DNA from: UBA1046 sp012511325
GTDB taxonomy: Bacteria > Bacillota > Clostridia > Saccharofermentanales > DTU023
NCBI GenBank assembly: GCA_050951925.1
Contig: JBMNJZ010000001.1
Span: 372,001-436,000, forward strand
Direction: 5' to 3'
DNA: 64,000 nucleotides
The translations under genes were made by a program, and so were the position numbers. Position 1 is the stretch's first letter. Each line of letters begins with the position of its first letter. Below the pieces are notes generated by a model, which had not been told where the DNA came from, searched no databases, and saw only the letters and a list, made by a program, of their open reading frames with translations. Positions 7,149 to 15,675 of this stretch are shown here, in pieces.

Positions 7149-8441
7149 TTGAAACGCAACGCAATTCAAGTTCTGATCAATTGGAAATCCAGTAATGAAC
7201 GTAAGCCAATTGTTTTGAAAGGAGCTCGACAAGTCGGGAAAACATGGCTGATGAAGGAGTTTGGAAAGAACTACTACGATAGCTATGTCTACTTTAACTT
7301 TGACGAGGAAGATGAACTCAAATCTATTTTTAAGGCAAACAAAAATCCTCATCGTATTATAGAGCTTCTTTCCATGATCGCAGGAATAAAAATACTTCCC
7401 GCAGAAACGCTGATCATATTCGATGAGATTCAGGAATGCTCAGAGGCACTTAATGCTTTGAAATATTTTAGGGAAAAAGCGAATGAGTATCATGTCATTG
7501 CTGCTGGCAGCCTGCTCGGTACACTTCTTGCTCAACCAAAGTCATATCCGGTTGGCATGGTTAATCTCCTTGATATATTTCCATTGGGATTTGATGAATT
7601 TCTTGAGGCAATTGATCCATCGTTGTCCGCATATTACAAGAGCATCCAGAAAGAGCAGCAAATTGAGGAAATCTTCCATAATCGCTTGATGGATGTCTAT
7701 AATAATTACCTGATTATCGGAGGAATGCCGGAATGTGTTGTATCCTGGATTAAGTATAAAGACCCCTCCCATATTTCTCAGATACAGAGAGAGCTGATCG
7801 AGATCTATGAAAACGATTTTTCTAAACACAATGGCAGGGTCAACAGTGGACGCATCCTCATGGTCTTCCGCAGCATTGTTGCACAGCTTGCAAAACCTAA
7901 CGAGAAATTTATGTATGGTGCTGTGAAAGAAGGTGGCAGAGCAAGAGACTTTGAAGAGGCTATTGAATGGCTTGTTTCAGCCGGCGTGCTCAATCGTGTC
8001 TATAATGTTTCAAAGATGGAGCACCCACTGTCTGCCTTTGACAAGTTGGATCAGTTTAAGCTCTTTTTATTTGATACAGGTCTTCTTAAACACATGGCGG
8101 GTATAGATAATAGCGCCATTCTCCTGAAAACCGATTACCAGTTCAAGGGACAATTGACTGAAAACTACGTTTTACAGCAGCTTCGCGGACAGTTTGATGT
8201 TGAACCCAGGTACTTTTCCGACAAGAATAATGAGATAGACTTTGTCCTGCAATATGGTACAGAAATCATTCCTGTTGAGGCAAAGGGCGGAGAGAAAAAG
8301 TCAGCGCCTTCGTTCAAGAGATATATCTCTGCCCATCATCCGGATCACGCCCTCCGATTTTCAAAGCGTGGATATAGGAAGGATGGATATATTACGAATC
8401 TGCCGTTGTATCTTGCAAGAAAAACAAGAGATTTACTTTGA
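7149..8441 (+). CDS. AAA family ATPase with DUF4143 domain (copy 2)
   Basis: ATP-binding protein of about 430 residues. Walker A is GARQVGKT (25-32) and Walker B LIIFDE (88-93). The C-terminal PD-(D/E)XK-like domain has its signature residues: EID ending at D364, then E377-A-K379. This copy could therefore retain a metal-dependent nuclease site (inference). Start is ambiguous: TTG at 7149 has an AAGGA tract 11 bp upstream and gives the usual family N-terminus; ATG at 7137 overlaps that tract. The gene stands alone behind phased direct repeats. Confidence 0.87.
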   Translation: MKRNAIQVLINWKSSNERKPIVLKGARQVGKTWLMKEFGKNYYDSYVYFNFDEEDELKSIFKANKNPHRIIELLSMIAGIKILPAETLIIFDEIQECSEALNALKYFREKANEYHVIAAGSLLGTLLAQPKSYPVGMVNLLDIFPLGFDEFLEAIDPSLSAYYKSIQKEQQIEEIFHNRLMDVYNNYLIIGGMPECVVSWIKYKDPSHISQIQRELIEIYENDFSKHNGRVNSGRILMVFRSIVAQLAKPNEKFMYGAVKEGGRARDFEEAIEWLVSAGVLNRVYNVSKMEHPLSAFDKLDQFKLFLFDTGLLKHMAGIDNSAILLKTDYQFKGQLTENYVLQQLRGQFDVEPRYFSDKNNEIDFVLQYGTEIIPVEAKGGEKKSAPSFKRYISAHHPDHALRFSKRGYRKDGYITNLPLYLARKTRDLL

Positions 8442-8840
8442 GACCATAAAGCTATTGATATTACTGGTATGTATGAGAGGATGTGCAGAAAAGTCTGTAA
8501 ATAAATAAACTATGAGCCTTCTGTCCAGGTAAAATGAATCACTTGAATGAAAATGCCTCAAATACTTGAATATAAATACCTCAAACACTGGAATATAAAT
8601 GTCATAAACACTTGAATAAAAACAACTCAAACACTTGAAAAACATGTTATAATATTTTTGCTTTAGAAGTGAGGTGCTGTGGTCTGAGTTACCTCATACC
8701 AGTCAAAGCTGTAATGCTATAGGTACAGATCCACAGAGCCTAAATTGAATATATCAGAGATGGTAAAAAATTAACCGGCAGAAACGGGAGAAAGGAAAAT
8801 CCAATCACCATCACCGATGATTGGATTATATGTGAGTTTT
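8442..8840 (+). other. Leader region between ATPase 2 and ATPase 3
   Basis: This 399-bp gap holds the 23-bp tandem array and TATAAT described separately. After them come about 185 bp with no gene. If transcription starts near 8660, the ATPase 3 messenger has a long leader. No terminator for the preceding gene is obvious. Confidence 0.45.
8540..8646 (+). repeat. 23-bp tandem repeat, 4.6 copies, before ATPase 3
   Basis: Units start at 8540, 8563, 8586, 8609 and 8632 (last partial) and read roughly CACTTGAATAxAAAxxCCTCAAA. TTGA and TCAA at the two ends make each unit weakly self-complementary. A TATAAT at 8648-8653 follows directly, so the array sits where activators or repressors bind. No spacers or CRISPR-like features are present. 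Confidence 0.85.
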
Positions 8841-10112
8841 ATGAAGAGGTATTTACCAAGGATTATAGATAAATTATTGAAAGAACGACTAGAAGCCAAA
8901 GGCGCTGTATTATTGGAGGGACCCAAATGGTGTGGCAAGACTACCAGTGCCAAAGAGATAGCGGGTAGTTTTATATCAATGGATCAACCTGATATGAGCA
9001 AGCAGTATCAAGCGATGGCAGAGCTTTCTCCGCTGCAACTTTTGGAAGGCGAAACTCCGAGATTAATAGATGAGTGGCAGATAGCCCCTAATTTGTGGAA
9101 TGCAGTTAGATATGAGGTTGACCAAAGAGATGAGTTCGGTCAATTCATTTTGACAGGTTCAGCCGTTCCCACAGAAACAGATGAGTCTATGCATACCGGA
9201 ACCGGTAGGATTTCAAGACTTTATATGAGACCAATGAGTTTATATGAGTCTGAAGATTCGAGCGGCGAAGTATCTCTGAGCGACTTGTTTGCGAACCGGG
9301 AGATATCAGCCAAAAGTGATACTGACTTGGATGAAATAGCATTTTTAATCTGCAGAGGAGGTTGGCCGAAATCGGTTGGTTTAGCCGGAAAACAGGCTCT
9401 TTTTCAGGCTATAGACTACTTTGAAGCTGTTGTCTCGACTGACATAAGCCGGGTAGATTCGGTAAGAAGAGATAAGGAAAAAGCCAAAAGGCTGCTGAGG
9501 TCATATGCAAGAAGTGTTGGAACCAGAACCACCTTAGAGACAATAAGACAAGATGTATTGGCAAATCATGCAGGTACATTTGACCCTGTGACGCTTTACT
9601 CATATAGGGATGCCTTAACCAAAATATTTGTTATCGAAGATTCTCCTGCTTGGAATCCGAATCTGCGGTCTAAGATAGCTATCAGGACAACTGATACGAG
9701 GTATTTTGTTGATCCGTCAATTGCCGCTGCAGCCTTGGCCCTTGGTCCTAAGGATTTGCTGAACGACTTAAACACCATGGGATTTATTTTTGAAAATCTC
9801 TGTGTCCGTGATTTAAGGATATATGCGGATTATCTGGATGGCAGTATTTATCAGTACAGGGATAGTAACGACCTGGAATGCGATGCGGTCATTCACTTAA
9901 GAAACGGCGCCTATGGCCTCATTGAAATAAAACTGGGTGGGGATAGTTTGATTGAGGAAGGTGCTAAGAATTTGAAAAATCTGGCTTCAAAAATAGATAC
10001 AAAAAAGATGAATGAACCTGCGTTCATGCTCGTCCTATGTGCCAAGGCCCCCTTTGCATATCGGAGAAAAGATGGAGTTTATGTGGTTCCTATAACTTGT
10101 TTGAAACTATAG
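8841..10112 (+). CDS. AAA family ATPase with DUF4143 domain (copy 3)
   Basis: ATP-binding protein of 423 residues, from a subfamily distinct from copies 1 and 2. Walker A is GPKWCGKT (27-34); a Walker-B-like RLIDEWQ and the sensor LTGSAVP follow. The C-terminal PD-(D/E)XK-like domain is intact: E346-C-D348 and E362-I-K364. The start MKRYLPRIID matches the typical N-terminus of this subfamily (family knowledge); the ATG at 8817 has no ribosome site. It ends 15 bp from the convergent feo operon. Its function is not established; the intact signature residues make DNA binding or cleavage possible. Confidence 0.87.
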   Translation: MKRYLPRIIDKLLKERLEAKGAVLLEGPKWCGKTTSAKEIAGSFISMDQPDMSKQYQAMAELSPLQLLEGETPRLIDEWQIAPNLWNAVRYEVDQRDEFGQFILTGSAVPTETDESMHTGTGRISRLYMRPMSLYESEDSSGEVSLSDLFANREISAKSDTDLDEIAFLICRGGWPKSVGLAGKQALFQAIDYFEAVVSTDISRVDSVRRDKEKAKRLLRSYARSVGTRTTLETIRQDVLANHAGTFDPVTLYSYRDALTKIFVIEDSPAWNPNLRSKIAIRTTDTRYFVDPSIAAAALALGPKDLLNDLNTMGFIFENLCVRDLRIYADYLDGSIYQYRDSNDLECDAVIHLRNGAYGLIEIKLGGDSLIEEGAKNLKNLASKIDTKKMNEPAFMLVLCAKAPFAYRRKDGVYVVPITCLKL

Positions 10113-10127
10113 ATGGCAATTAAAGAC

Positions 10128-10385
10128 TCAGCTGTAGGGGCAGCGGTGCCGGGAAGGGCAGCCGCTGCAGCCCGTTGTTCCGGGAACTCCGGGGGTTCCT
10201 CCGGTGGTCCTGGGAGATCCGGAAGCTCCGGGGACTCCTCCGGCAGCTTCGGGGGTTCCTCCGAGGGTCCCGGGGGCCCCTCCGGGAGCTCCGGAAGCGG
10301 ATGATTTCCCGCCCCGGAGATAATAGATAATCAGGGCTACAGCGACTGCGATGATGCTTAGAATGATCCAGGAGGCGAGGTTCAT
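10128..10385 (-). CDS. FeoB-associated Cys-containing membrane protein
   Basis: Small protein of 85 residues. One membrane helix at 5-24 (WIILSIIAVAVALIIYYL) is followed by a cytosolic tail ending in CSGCPSRHRC, as in the FeoB-associated family encoded after feoB. Unusually, about 40 residues of Gly-Pro-Ala-Thr sequence with collagen-like GxPG steps separate helix and cysteines; ordinary relatives are near 50 residues. Its ATG overlaps the feoB stop by one base, indicating translational coupling. The family is thought to support ferrous iron uptake; the role of the insert is unknown. Confidence 0.8.
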   Translation of the reverse strand: MNLASWIILSIIAVAVALIIYYLRGGKSSASGAPGGAPGTLGGTPEAAGGVPGASGSPRTTGGTPGVPGTTGCSGCPSRHRCPYS

Positions 10386-12529
10386 CAGGCTGATACCAGT
10401 CCTTTCTTATAGCCGGCCGCCAGGTATTTGTTGGGTCGCAGGAGCAGGGCCGCGAGCAAGATAAGCACAGCGATTGCGACTACGGTCCAGAGACCGAAAA
10501 TACCGTTTACGAACCACTGGGCCAGATTGTAATAGATCAGGCTGACGGCATAGGCAAAGCCCATCAGCCAGCCCACGGTGGCCAGAGTCCACTTCGTGCT
10601 CGCCATTTCGGTTCTGATGGCGCCCACGGCGGCGAAGCAAGGCATACACAGCATATTGAAGAGCAGGAAGCTGTAGGCGCCGTGGGTGCTGAGCAGGGCA
10701 CCGAAAGACTGCAGCAGCTCCGGCGACTCCTCGGTCAGTCCGCTGCCCAGATTCATCACAATACCCAGAGTATTAACGACATTCTCCTTAGCGATAAAGC
10801 CGGTGATGGTGGCGACGATGGACTGCCAGTTGTTGAAGCCAAGAGGATAGAACAGCAAGGCCAAGGAATTGCCGAGACCGGCCAAAATGCTGTCCGCACC
10901 GCTTTCTTCCACCATCCGCAAGCTCCAGTCAAAGTTAGAGAGGAACCAGATTATGATGGCCGAGAGCAAGATTACTGTGCCGGCGCGCTTGATGAAAGCC
11001 CAGGATTTCGATAGAGCGTATTTCAGTGTCGTTAGCGCGCGCGGAGCATGGTAGCTGGGCATTTCCATTACAAAAGGAGCAGGTTCCGCGGCCAGGCGCC
11101 GGAATTTTTTGAGAATGACTCCGGAGACTATAACTGCCGCGATGCCAATAAAATAGAAGGAAGTTGTTACCCAAGCTGAGCCGCCAAAAAACGCGCCGGC
11201 AATCAGAGCAATAACAGGCAATTTAGCGCTGCAAGGCATGAAGGAAGCAGTCATGACGGTCAGTCGGCGGTCGCGCTCGTTTTCCATGGTGCGCGAGGCC
11301 TGAATGCCGGGCACGCTGCAGCCGGTTGAGATCATCAGGGGGATGAAGCTCTTGCCGGAGAGGCCGAAACGGCGGAAGATCCGGTCCATGACGAAGGCCA
11401 CGCGAGCCATATAGCCGCTGTCCTCCAGTATGGCCAGGCAGAGAAAGAGGACGAACATCTGCGGCAAAAAGCCCAGAACCGCTCCCACACCGGCGACAAT
11501 TCCGTCGTTGACCAGTCCCAGCAACCAGGGCGCGACATCTCTGGCCGTCATAAAGGATTCAACCGCACCGGGCACCACATCGCCGAAGACCACCTCATTG
11601 ACCCAGTCGGTAGCCATAGTGCCGATGGTTTGAATCGAGACGAAATAGACCAGAAACATTACCAGAATGAAGATAGGCAGTCCCAGAAGCCGGCTGGTCA
11701 CCACTCGGTCAATACGGTCAGTCGGACTCAGCTTGGCCGGACCGGCTGTCTGGACAGAGTCGGTCAGCCTGCCGAGAGCCTCATAGCGTTCCTGTGTGAT
11801 AATCGAGTCGATCTCATCATCCATGTTCTGTTCCAGTTCAGTACGAACGCCGTCGATCAGCGCCAACTCGTTAGCACTGAGCTGAAGACGAGCCAGAGTG
11901 AGCTCATCAGCCTGGAGAGCCTGGATCGAAGAGTAGCGCAGGAGATCGGCGGAAGTATGCGTTGTCAGGACGCTCATCACCTGTGCCAAGGCGGCTTCGG
12001 TTTCGGCCGAGAAAGTTAGGATACCCGGTGCGGCAGGGGCCGCTTCAAGCGTAGACTGAATCACAGCGATCAGTTCGTCAATGCCGGTCCCCCGGGTAGC
12101 CGAGATCGGCACTACAGCGCAGCCCAGACGCTCGGACAACGCCCGGACATCAATTGCGGCGCCGCTTTTTTCCACCACATCCATCATATTCAGCGCGATC
12201 ACCAGCGGCACCCGCAGCTCGGCCAGCTGTGCCGCCAGATAGAGATTGCGCACGAGATTAGATCCGTCAACCACATCGACGATCAGATCGGGGCGTTCCT
12301 CAATCAGATAATTGCGGCTGACGACTTCTTCGGGGCTATAGGGGGACAGTGAATAAATCCCCGGCAGATCCTGGATTTTGATCCCGGGATTTTTCTTCAA
12401 TGTTCCCTCTTTTTTATCGACCGTGACACCGGGCCAATTGCCGACCCTCTGATTGCCGCCGGTCAGATGATTAAATAGCGTAGTTTTACCGCTGTTGGGA
12501 TTACCAGCTAAAGCAACAACCTTTTTCAT
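10385..12529 (-). CDS. feoB: Ferrous iron transporter B
   Basis: GTPase-coupled inner-membrane Fe(II) transporter of 714 residues. The N-terminal G domain shows GNPNSGKT (9-16), DLPG and NMMD. A helical spacer follows, then the membrane part with the family signature around GCSVPGIQASRTMENERDR and the gate-type segments near the C-terminus. The C-terminal tail is rich in hydrophobic helices (FGLWTVVAIAVLILLAALLL). It is co-directional with two feoA genes upstream and a FeoB-associated gene overlapping its stop. Confidence 0.96.
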   Translation of the reverse strand: MKKVVALAGNPNSGKTTLFNHLTGGNQRVGNWPGVTVDKKEGTLKKNPGIKIQDLPGIYSLSPYSPEEVVSRNYLIEERPDLIVDVVDGSNLVRNLYLAAQLAELRVPLVIALNMMDVVEKSGAAIDVRALSERLGCAVVPISATRGTGIDELIAVIQSTLEAAPAAPGILTFSAETEAALAQVMSVLTTHTSADLLRYSSIQALQADELTLARLQLSANELALIDGVRTELEQNMDDEIDSIITQERYEALGRLTDSVQTAGPAKLSPTDRIDRVVTSRLLGLPIFILVMFLVYFVSIQTIGTMATDWVNEVVFGDVVPGAVESFMTARDVAPWLLGLVNDGIVAGVGAVLGFLPQMFVLFLCLAILEDSGYMARVAFVMDRIFRRFGLSGKSFIPLMISTGCSVPGIQASRTMENERDRRLTVMTASFMPCSAKLPVIALIAGAFFGGSAWVTTSFYFIGIAAVIVSGVILKKFRRLAAEPAPFVMEMPSYHAPRALTTLKYALSKSWAFIKRAGTVILLSAIIIWFLSNFDWSLRMVEESGADSILAGLGNSLALLFYPLGFNNWQSIVATITGFIAKENVVNTLGIVMNLGSGLTEESPELLQSFGALLSTHGAYSFLLFNMLCMPCFAAVGAIRTEMASTKWTLATVGWLMGFAYAVSLIYYNLAQWFVNGIFGLWTVVAIAVLILLAALLLRPNKYLAAGYKKGLVSA

Positions 12530-12568
12530 TATCTTTTGTCCTCACTAATGTTTTTTCACTTGAGCCGG

Positions 12569-12805
12569 CTAATCGCAGCTCTCTACTTCTATCATTGCAG
12601 CGTCGGCTTTGCGCAGCGAGAGTTCAAAGCCTCTGGCGCTTAATTGCAGCGGATCTCCCAATGGCGCCAGCTTGCGCACCAGCACCTCGGTATTCCGCGT
12701 CAGGCCGAGATCCAGAATTCTACGTCTGGTCGCCGCATCCCCGCCTACTTTCCGGATTATGGCTGAACCGCCAATTTCGATATCAGCCAAAGTCAGCTTT
12801 TTCAT
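12569..12805 (-). CDS. feoA: FeoA-domain protein
   Basis: SH3-like FeoA protein of 78 residues, a cytosolic partner of FeoB. The pattern VGGDAATRRRILDLGLTRNTEVLVRKLAPLGDPLQL is characteristic, including the DLG turn. It sits 39 bp before feoB and 214 bp after another feoA-like gene. The gap to the other feoA holds two copies of TATTCCGCAACAAT (12927-12940 and 12951-12964) and GATTCCCC repeats but no gene. Confidence 0.92.
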   Translation of the reverse strand: MKKLTLADIEIGGSAIIRKVGGDAATRRRILDLGLTRNTEVLVRKLAPLGDPLQLSARGFELSLRKADAAMIEVESCD

Positions 12806-13019
12806 TTCGATATCCTCTTTTCCTCTTTCCTTTATATCGTCCTTTATGTTCGGAGCGTTATTGTCGCTGCGATCATCTGCGGTGATTCCCAGCGATTCCC
12901 CGCGATTCCCCGCCGCGACCTACTTTTATTCCGCAACAATTACCAACAGCTATTCCGCAACAATCTATCTTTGTCCATCGCCTGGCGCTGTCAGTCAGCT
13001 CGGAAGGTCACGCTTATAC

Positions 13020-13235
13020 TTAAAGCGCCACGATTACCCGCGAGGCCATGCCCTTGTCCAGAGCCAGCCGGCACTCGCCCACCTTGACCAGCATGATATT
13101 GCGGTCGCTGGTGATCAGCTCCGTTGCCGTCCCCTCGACCAAACCCATGGCGCGCAAGCGGCAACCGATGTCATCCTTGCCGGCGATAGTCCTGATAGTA
13201 GCTTTCTCACCCGGTCTTAATAATGTTAAAGGCAT
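13020..13235 (-). CDS. Second FeoA-domain protein
   Basis: FeoA-like SH3 protein of 71 residues, first gene of the feo operon. The family pattern IRTIAGKDDIGCRLRAMGLVEGT is present. The ATG at 13235 is chosen because AAGGAGAGG precedes it; the longer reading to 13310 would run across the leader. Tandem FeoA proteins upstream of FeoB are known in Bacillota. Transcription probably starts from the iron-box promoter at 13342-13370. Confidence 0.9.
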   Translation of the reverse strand: MPLTLLRPGEKATIRTIAGKDDIGCRLRAMGLVEGTATELITSDRNIMLVKVGECRLALDKGMASRVIVAL

Positions 13236-13314
13236 AAACCTCTCCTTTCCGGCCCGGCCAACCTGACTAATTGTTTCCACTTGCGATATATCCTCCGTCT
13301 GCCGGCACACTGAG

Positions 13315-13370
13315 TTAGCTAAAGCTAACTAACTTCTGCCATTATCAGTTAGCACAGGCTAATTGTCAAG
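13315..13370 (-). promoter_or_regulatory. feo promoter with two DtxR/IdeR-like operators
   Basis: On the minus strand TTGACA (13365-13370) and GATAAT (13342-13347) are exactly 17 bp apart. The spacer is almost entirely filled by GTTAGCACAGGCTAAT (13349-13364). A second, stronger palindrome, GTTAGCTAAAGCTAAC, lies at 13315-13330 just downstream. Both resemble the DtxR-family iron box (TTAGGTTAGCCTAACCTAA), so iron-dependent repression of feo is expected. Confidence 0.78.
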
Positions 13371-13605
13371 CCCTTTAGTCAATAATTTTGGCTTTTTGTC
13401 GGGATTGGGGAAAAAGACGCTAATTGATCCTTTGGCGAAGGCTGCCCGGGGTCGTGCCGGCAGTCTTTAGTATAGGAACGGTTTTTTCCTGAAGTGCAGT
13501 TCGGCACACCAGACCCGGCAACAACTCCGCTGACTTTAACAGTTTTGTACAGAAGTAGCTTAGTACCGACAGTAACTGCGGATCCGGTCCGGAGTGACTG
13601 ACGCC
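13371..13605. other. Intergenic stretch without a recognisable gene
   Basis: The divergent gap between the feo promoter and the deacetylase gene is over 480 bp. I see no conserved coding frame. The rightmost part carries the dispersed repeat described separately, and the last 100 bp before 13855 are AT-rich and likely hold the deacetylase promoter. Confidence 0.4.
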
Positions 13606-13665
13606 GTACCGGTAACATCGGTGACAGTAGTTATAAGTGACGGGAGCCATAGGGAGCGCCTTCGC
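13606..13665 (+). repeat. Dispersed repeat, copy B
   Basis: Second copy of the repeat at 4811-4870: 20 bp identical, then diverged but alignable to GAGCGCCTTCG. It is located about 190 bp before the polysaccharide deacetylase start. Confidence 0.75.
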
Positions 13666-13854
13666 CGGAGCAGCCGGAGCAGCAGAAATTGCTAATTCCG
13701 GCGTGTTAATTGGGTTTTGTTAAGAAACTGCAAAAAATCGCGCGGATTTAGCAGGCAAAAGTAATTATTAAGTAATTGCATACCAGGTTGCTATGGATTA
13801 TTATCTTCTAGTAGAGTATTTTTTAACTAGTTCCGGCGGAAAGGGTCAGGCCTG

Positions 13855-15102
13855 ATGAATTCTGACAGAAACAGATTAAGAATCATTGTCGCATTGCTGG
13901 CGTTCCTGTTTGTAACTTTAGTTTTATATGAGAGTGATCTGCTGTCTACCGTCAAGGCTAAACTGATTTATACTCCGGTTGCCAGTAAACATGAAGCTGC
14001 TGAGGCGGACAGCGGTAACGCGGATAACGATCAGGCTGCGACCACCGCGGCCGAAGACAGCCAAAACGCCCCTAGCGTTCAAGCACCGGAGCAATCGGGG
14101 CCGCAAGCCCAAACACAGGAATCCAATGCGCAGAAGACGGAAAATTCTGTCGTCCATTATATACAGATGACTCCTGCGGCGAATGCGCCGACCCCTAAGT
14201 CAACACCCAAGCCAACCCCGAAACCGACTGCACAACCAACGCCGAAGCCGACCCCGAAGCCGACCCCGAAACCGACTAAGACAACAGCTCCCGCAGCGGA
14301 AACAACTCCTGCCGAGATGTCAGAAACGAAGAAAGAGGAAGGGACAAATACGCAGTCCGGCGAGGAGACAACGGCAGCGCAGACGAGCAATTCTGAGAGC
14401 AAAAACGGCGCGGAGACCACTGTGACCGCCGAACCTACCAAGGCGGCAACTCCGACCCCGAAACCAACGCCGGAGCCGACCTCGGAAAAACCGCAAAAGG
14501 GTGTTAAATATGTCGCCTTTACTTTTGATGACGGGCCGGTTACAAACACCAAGAAACTGCTCGATGCTTTAGCGAAAAAGGGCGACCGGGTAACATTTTT
14601 TGTGGTGGGCCGTCTGGTGGACGGAGCTAATGGCAGTCTGGTGACGCGGGCTTTCAAAGCCGGGCATGAGATCGGCAATCACAGCTATACACATAAGGAT
14701 TTGAGCAAACTCTCGGCGGCCAAGATTAAGGATGAGCTTGCCCGCACGGATAAGGCTATAGTCAAACGCACCGGCGTGAAGCCGGCTCTGTTGCGTCCGC
14801 CCTACGGCGCCACGAGCAGCACTGTTCTAAAGGTAGCCGAGCGACCCGTGATTATATGGGATAAGGATACTTTGGACTGGCGCTACAAGAGTCGCAGCTA
14901 TGTCAAAAAGAAGGTTTTGAGCATGGCTGCCGACGGCAGCATTGTCCTGCTCCACGATCTGCATCCTACAACTGTTTCCGGCTTTATCGATGCCCTGCCG
15001 GAATTGCACAAGCGTGGATTTAAGCTGGTTACGGTCTCAGAGCTGATGCGCATTAAAGGCATCAAAATGCGGGCGGGCAGGAAATATTACAGCGCCCGCT
15101 GA
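13855..15102 (+). CDS. Polysaccharide deacetylase, membrane-anchored
   Basis: Extracytoplasmic NodB-domain deacetylase of 415 residues, likely acting on peptidoglycan or surface glycan N-acetyl groups. An N-terminal membrane anchor (about 7-24) is followed by some 190 residues of Thr/Pro/Glu-rich linker containing PTPKPT repeats. The NodB domain has T-F-D-D226-G-P, H276-S-Y-T-H280 and RPPYG, giving the metal-binding Asp-His-His triad. AAAGGG lies before the ATG. The Pro-rich linker likely spans the cell wall. It is convergent with the next gene, five bases apart. Confidence 0.92.
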   Translation: MNSDRNRLRIIVALLAFLFVTLVLYESDLLSTVKAKLIYTPVASKHEAAEADSGNADNDQAATTAAEDSQNAPSVQAPEQSGPQAQTQESNAQKTENSVVHYIQMTPAANAPTPKSTPKPTPKPTAQPTPKPTPKPTPKPTKTTAPAAETTPAEMSETKKEEGTNTQSGEETTAAQTSNSESKNGAETTVTAEPTKAATPTPKPTPEPTSEKPQKGVKYVAFTFDDGPVTNTKKLLDALAKKGDRVTFFVVGRLVDGANGSLVTRAFKAGHEIGNHSYTHKDLSKLSAAKIKDELARTDKAIVKRTGVKPALLRPPYGATSSTVLKVAERPVIIWDKDTLDWRYKSRSYVKKKVLSMAADGSIVLLHDLHPTTVSGFIDALPELHKRGFKLVTVSELMRIKGIKMRAGRKYYSAR

Positions 15103-15106
15103 AATA

Positions 15107-15661
15107 TTATTTGATCAGAGCTTGCAACTCCTTGAAGTGAGGATCTTTGGAGTCTTGCAGCAGATCGAACAGCACCGTCTCCGTGGAAGTAATATGCACA
15201 CCCATCCGGCGGAATTGCTCCAGCGCGATGGCCATATTCTTTGGATCGCGCGAATTTACAGCGTCCCAAGGCACATAGACATCATAATCTCTCGCCGCCA
15301 GGTCACGCACAGTCTGAAAAACACAAACATGGGTTTCGACACCGGAGACGATAATTTGCCGGCGGCCTGTTTCCTCGAGCCGGGTCAACAGTTCGGGCAA
15401 TACTGTACTGAAGCTGGTCTTCTCAATGATCAGAGCCTGCTGTTCGCGCAACTTCGTTGCTAGAGGCTCTGCGGTAGGGCCAAGCCCGCGGGGATACTGC
15501 TCGCTGCACAGAAGCGGCAGCTCAAAAGTCCGGGCCATTTCAGCCAGAACCAGAGCATTTTTGAGAACCGGTTCCCGATCCGGCATCGCCGGCAGTAGGC
15601 GCTCTTGCAGGTCAATAATTAACACAGCCGCGTTTTCACGCCGCAAATGGGGTAATTTCAT
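15107..15661 (-). CDS. Isochorismatase-family cysteine hydrolase
   Basis: Cytosolic hydrolase of 184 residues with the Asp-Lys-Cys triad of the family: IIDLQ, EKTSFS and SGVETHVCV. Substrate cannot be told from the sequence; nicotinamidase-like and ureidoacrylate-like enzymes share this fold. The second of two adjacent ATGs is preferred because GGAGG is only 2 bp from the first. It follows upp by 14 bp, so the pair probably share a transcript. Confidence 0.88.
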   Translation of the reverse strand: MKLPHLRRENAAVLIIDLQERLLPAMPDREPVLKNALVLAEMARTFELPLLCSEQYPRGLGPTAEPLATKLREQQALIIEKTSFSTVLPELLTRLEETGRRQIIVSGVETHVCVFQTVRDLAARDYDVYVPWDAVNSRDPKNMAIALEQFRRMGVHITSTETVLFDLLQDSKDPHFKELQALIK

Positions 15662-15675
15662 CATTTCCTCCAGTC

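Noticed and set aside
8540..8646. Possible small CRISPR array
   Set aside because: Units are contiguous 23-mers without spacers and no cas gene is in the window.
10113..10304. Gly/Ser-rich 63-codon frame on the plus strand
   Set aside because: It is the antisense image of the Gly/Pro insert of the FeoB-associated gene; that gene has a coupled start after feoB and conserved cysteines.
15107..15661. Nicotinamidase as a specific call
   Set aside because: The triad only supports the isochorismatase-like superfamily; metal-binding residues specific to PncA are not evident.
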